Shown: positions 62,448 through 64,000 of the stretch, piece after piece
Layout: each line of letters opens with the position of its first letter
How positions within the stretch are numbered: position 1 is the stretch's first letter
DNA from: Casuarius casuarius
Lineage: Eukaryota > Chordata > Aves > Casuariiformes > Casuariidae
NCBI GenBank assembly: GCA_003342895.1
Contig: PTFA01000318.1
Span: 915,495 to 979,494, forward strand
Reading direction: 5' to 3'
Length of the DNA stretch: 64,000 nt
Translations under genes and position numbers: made by a program
Notes under the pieces: model-generated
What the model saw: only the letters and a program-made list of their open reading frames with translations
What the model was told of the DNA's origin: nothing
Database searches by the model: none

Positions 62448-64000
62448 CTTGGGAGACAGAAGGTAAAGGAAGGATTAACCAAAGACAATACATGGAAAAA
62501 TTACTACATTCCATAAACAGAACGGAAAACAATTTGAGCTTCTCATGCTTAAAAACATTAGATTTTGACTGAAAGCTGTGAAGCACATGCATGAAAAAAT
62601 ACAACCAAAGGTCACTGAAAATGAAATATATTCATGCTTATCCAGCATGTTTCTTAGCAAAAAGCTGTAATTAAGGTTCATCCACAAGTTTGGAACAAAA
62701 ATGGTATTTGCAAAGAGCACACGGTTTGTATGGTACATTAGCTGGGTAGGAATGGGAAGCACTTCAAAGCAAGCCTCATAAACACTCTGTGGCTTGAAGG
62801 ATACCAACTTCAGAGTCAGGTTACACTACCAGCTCTTTGTATTTTAAGAATTAAAATGAAGTTCTTCTTCAACAACATCAGGATTTAAGTGCAGCAATTC
62901 ATAGTGGATTACACATTCACCATCTTTAATCACTGGCTAAAACATCAGCTCATTTCAAAGCTACTGTTTCTTTTCTGGCTGTTATTAAAATAGAAGCAAT
63001 TCTTAGAAACAGCCTGCACAACAAGCCAATTCAAACAGTGAACTCCTTGGAGTTTCAACAGGTTTGTGGTTTTTTTTTTTTTTTTTAAACCCTCACATTA
63101 TCTATAATGCAAAAGAACTATAGATGCTTAAGAACTATGTACTCTGAGAAGAAAAAAATCCTCAGACAGCACTGTCCAGAAGACAATACGAATAAAGGCA
63201 GCCCGCTCCTGATACTGCTGGGATGCTTTCAAACCTGGGCTTTTGATAGAAAGAATGAAGATTTATTCCTTGGGTTTAGGAAAAGTTAGGCACAGGCAAT
63301 GCCTAACTTGGAAGTGGGAGAACAAAGACAGAGCAGCTGTCACATTCCCTTCTGACTCCTGCTGCAGAGAGCCACAGCTGGTAATCCAGTCCTCAACTGG
63401 GCCACAGACAAGAGATATGGAAGTAGAGAAGGGTGGAAAGCAAATAACTCTTAGCACTTAAGAACTGACATACCAAGTCCCCTTCCTTCTCCCCTAAAAT
63501 TATTACCTGCCTAAAAATAGCCTCTTAGAAAGTAAAATTTGCTTGATCCTTCCATGACAAGATACCTGGAATAACTCAGCTGGGAGAGAAGCAAGGTATC
63601 AAAAAAGAAAAAAAACTAGCAAAAAGCACTTGAGAGCTGCGGCATTTCTGCTCATTCTTCTTCCATCCTTTTTTTTGGAACAGGTAAATGATTTGGCAAG
63701 GAGCTCACCAGAAAAATGAAGTTAGTAATGAAGCTGAAGCTATACAATACAGTGAGCTGTTACACCCAGCCACTCAAAGCATCTGAGGATCCTGCAGGAG
63801 GAATGCAGATGCTCTGCTTGGTAAGTGACAAACGCGGCGCAAGCAGACCTGACACTGCCATCCAAATATCTATCTTTGCAGACATGAGCCAGTCAGGAAC
63901 ATACCAGCCCATGCACACACGCTCCAAGAAATTAACGGGTGTTCTAACAGAGTATCTCAAGACTAGATTTCAGAAAACAAAGAAACACTGCCTACTTGCT
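62448..64000 (-). other. USO1: USO1 intron, upstream part running off the window
   Basis: This is intronic sequence upstream of the first visible exon. I looked for the preceding exon (human residues about 190-225, NAFERLLDIISEEG) and did not find it. A run of 17 T lies at 63070-63086. Small open frames here match nothing known to me. Confidence 0.75.
63070..63086 (+). repeat. Poly(T) tract, 17 bases
   Basis: Seventeen T follow GGTTTGTGG in the most upstream USO1 intron sequence of the window. Confidence 0.9.

Overview
The window is vertebrate nuclear DNA, most likely avian. A CR1 LINE 3' end at 55608-55690 has the typical bird form, repeat density is low, introns are short to medium, and there are no bacterial-style operons. 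The only gene I can recognise with confidence is USO1 (p115, the general vesicular transport factor) on the minus strand.

Right part (about 42.0-64 kb). Sixteen consecutive USO1 coding exons run from right to left, from 62447 down to the stop codon at 42995-42997. They encode about 727 residues, from roughly human residue 226 to the C terminus. Every exon junction keeps the reading frame and no frameshift or premature stop is present. The order follows p115: the armadillo-like globular head (exons at 62447-52268), the long coiled coil (51272-44883), and a very acidic tail in the last exon (43072-42995). The start codon and about the first 225 residues lie beyond position 64000. The 3' UTR runs left of 42995; polyadenylation-signal candidates lie at 42149-42154 and 42037-42042. 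The intron at 52985-53718 has a complete minor-spliceosome (U12-type) signature, with donor GTATCCTT and branch site TCCTTAAC 11 nt before the acceptor AG. All other introns look like ordinary U2 introns.

Left part (1 to about 42 kb). I find no supportable coding exon here. In mammals the next gene downstream of USO1 is PPEF2, convergent and separated by a gap of tens of kb. This window fits the same arrangement, with the neighbour outside it. The left part holds simple repeats, notably ten exact ATGGG units at 30106-30155, a 32-base TTCC tract beside AGAC repeats at 16314-16368, a 30-base poly(A) at 21520-21549 and several C tracts. It also holds a probable old CR1 relic near 8.7 kb and three clusters of transcription-factor-like motifs that could be regulatory elements (3276-3396, 4556-4627, 25080-25440).

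Five isolated N bases occur at 14437, 18952, 21847, 47219 and 53682, none of them in a USO1 exon. I do not see a new multi-gene system here. The most notable observation is the U12-type intron.
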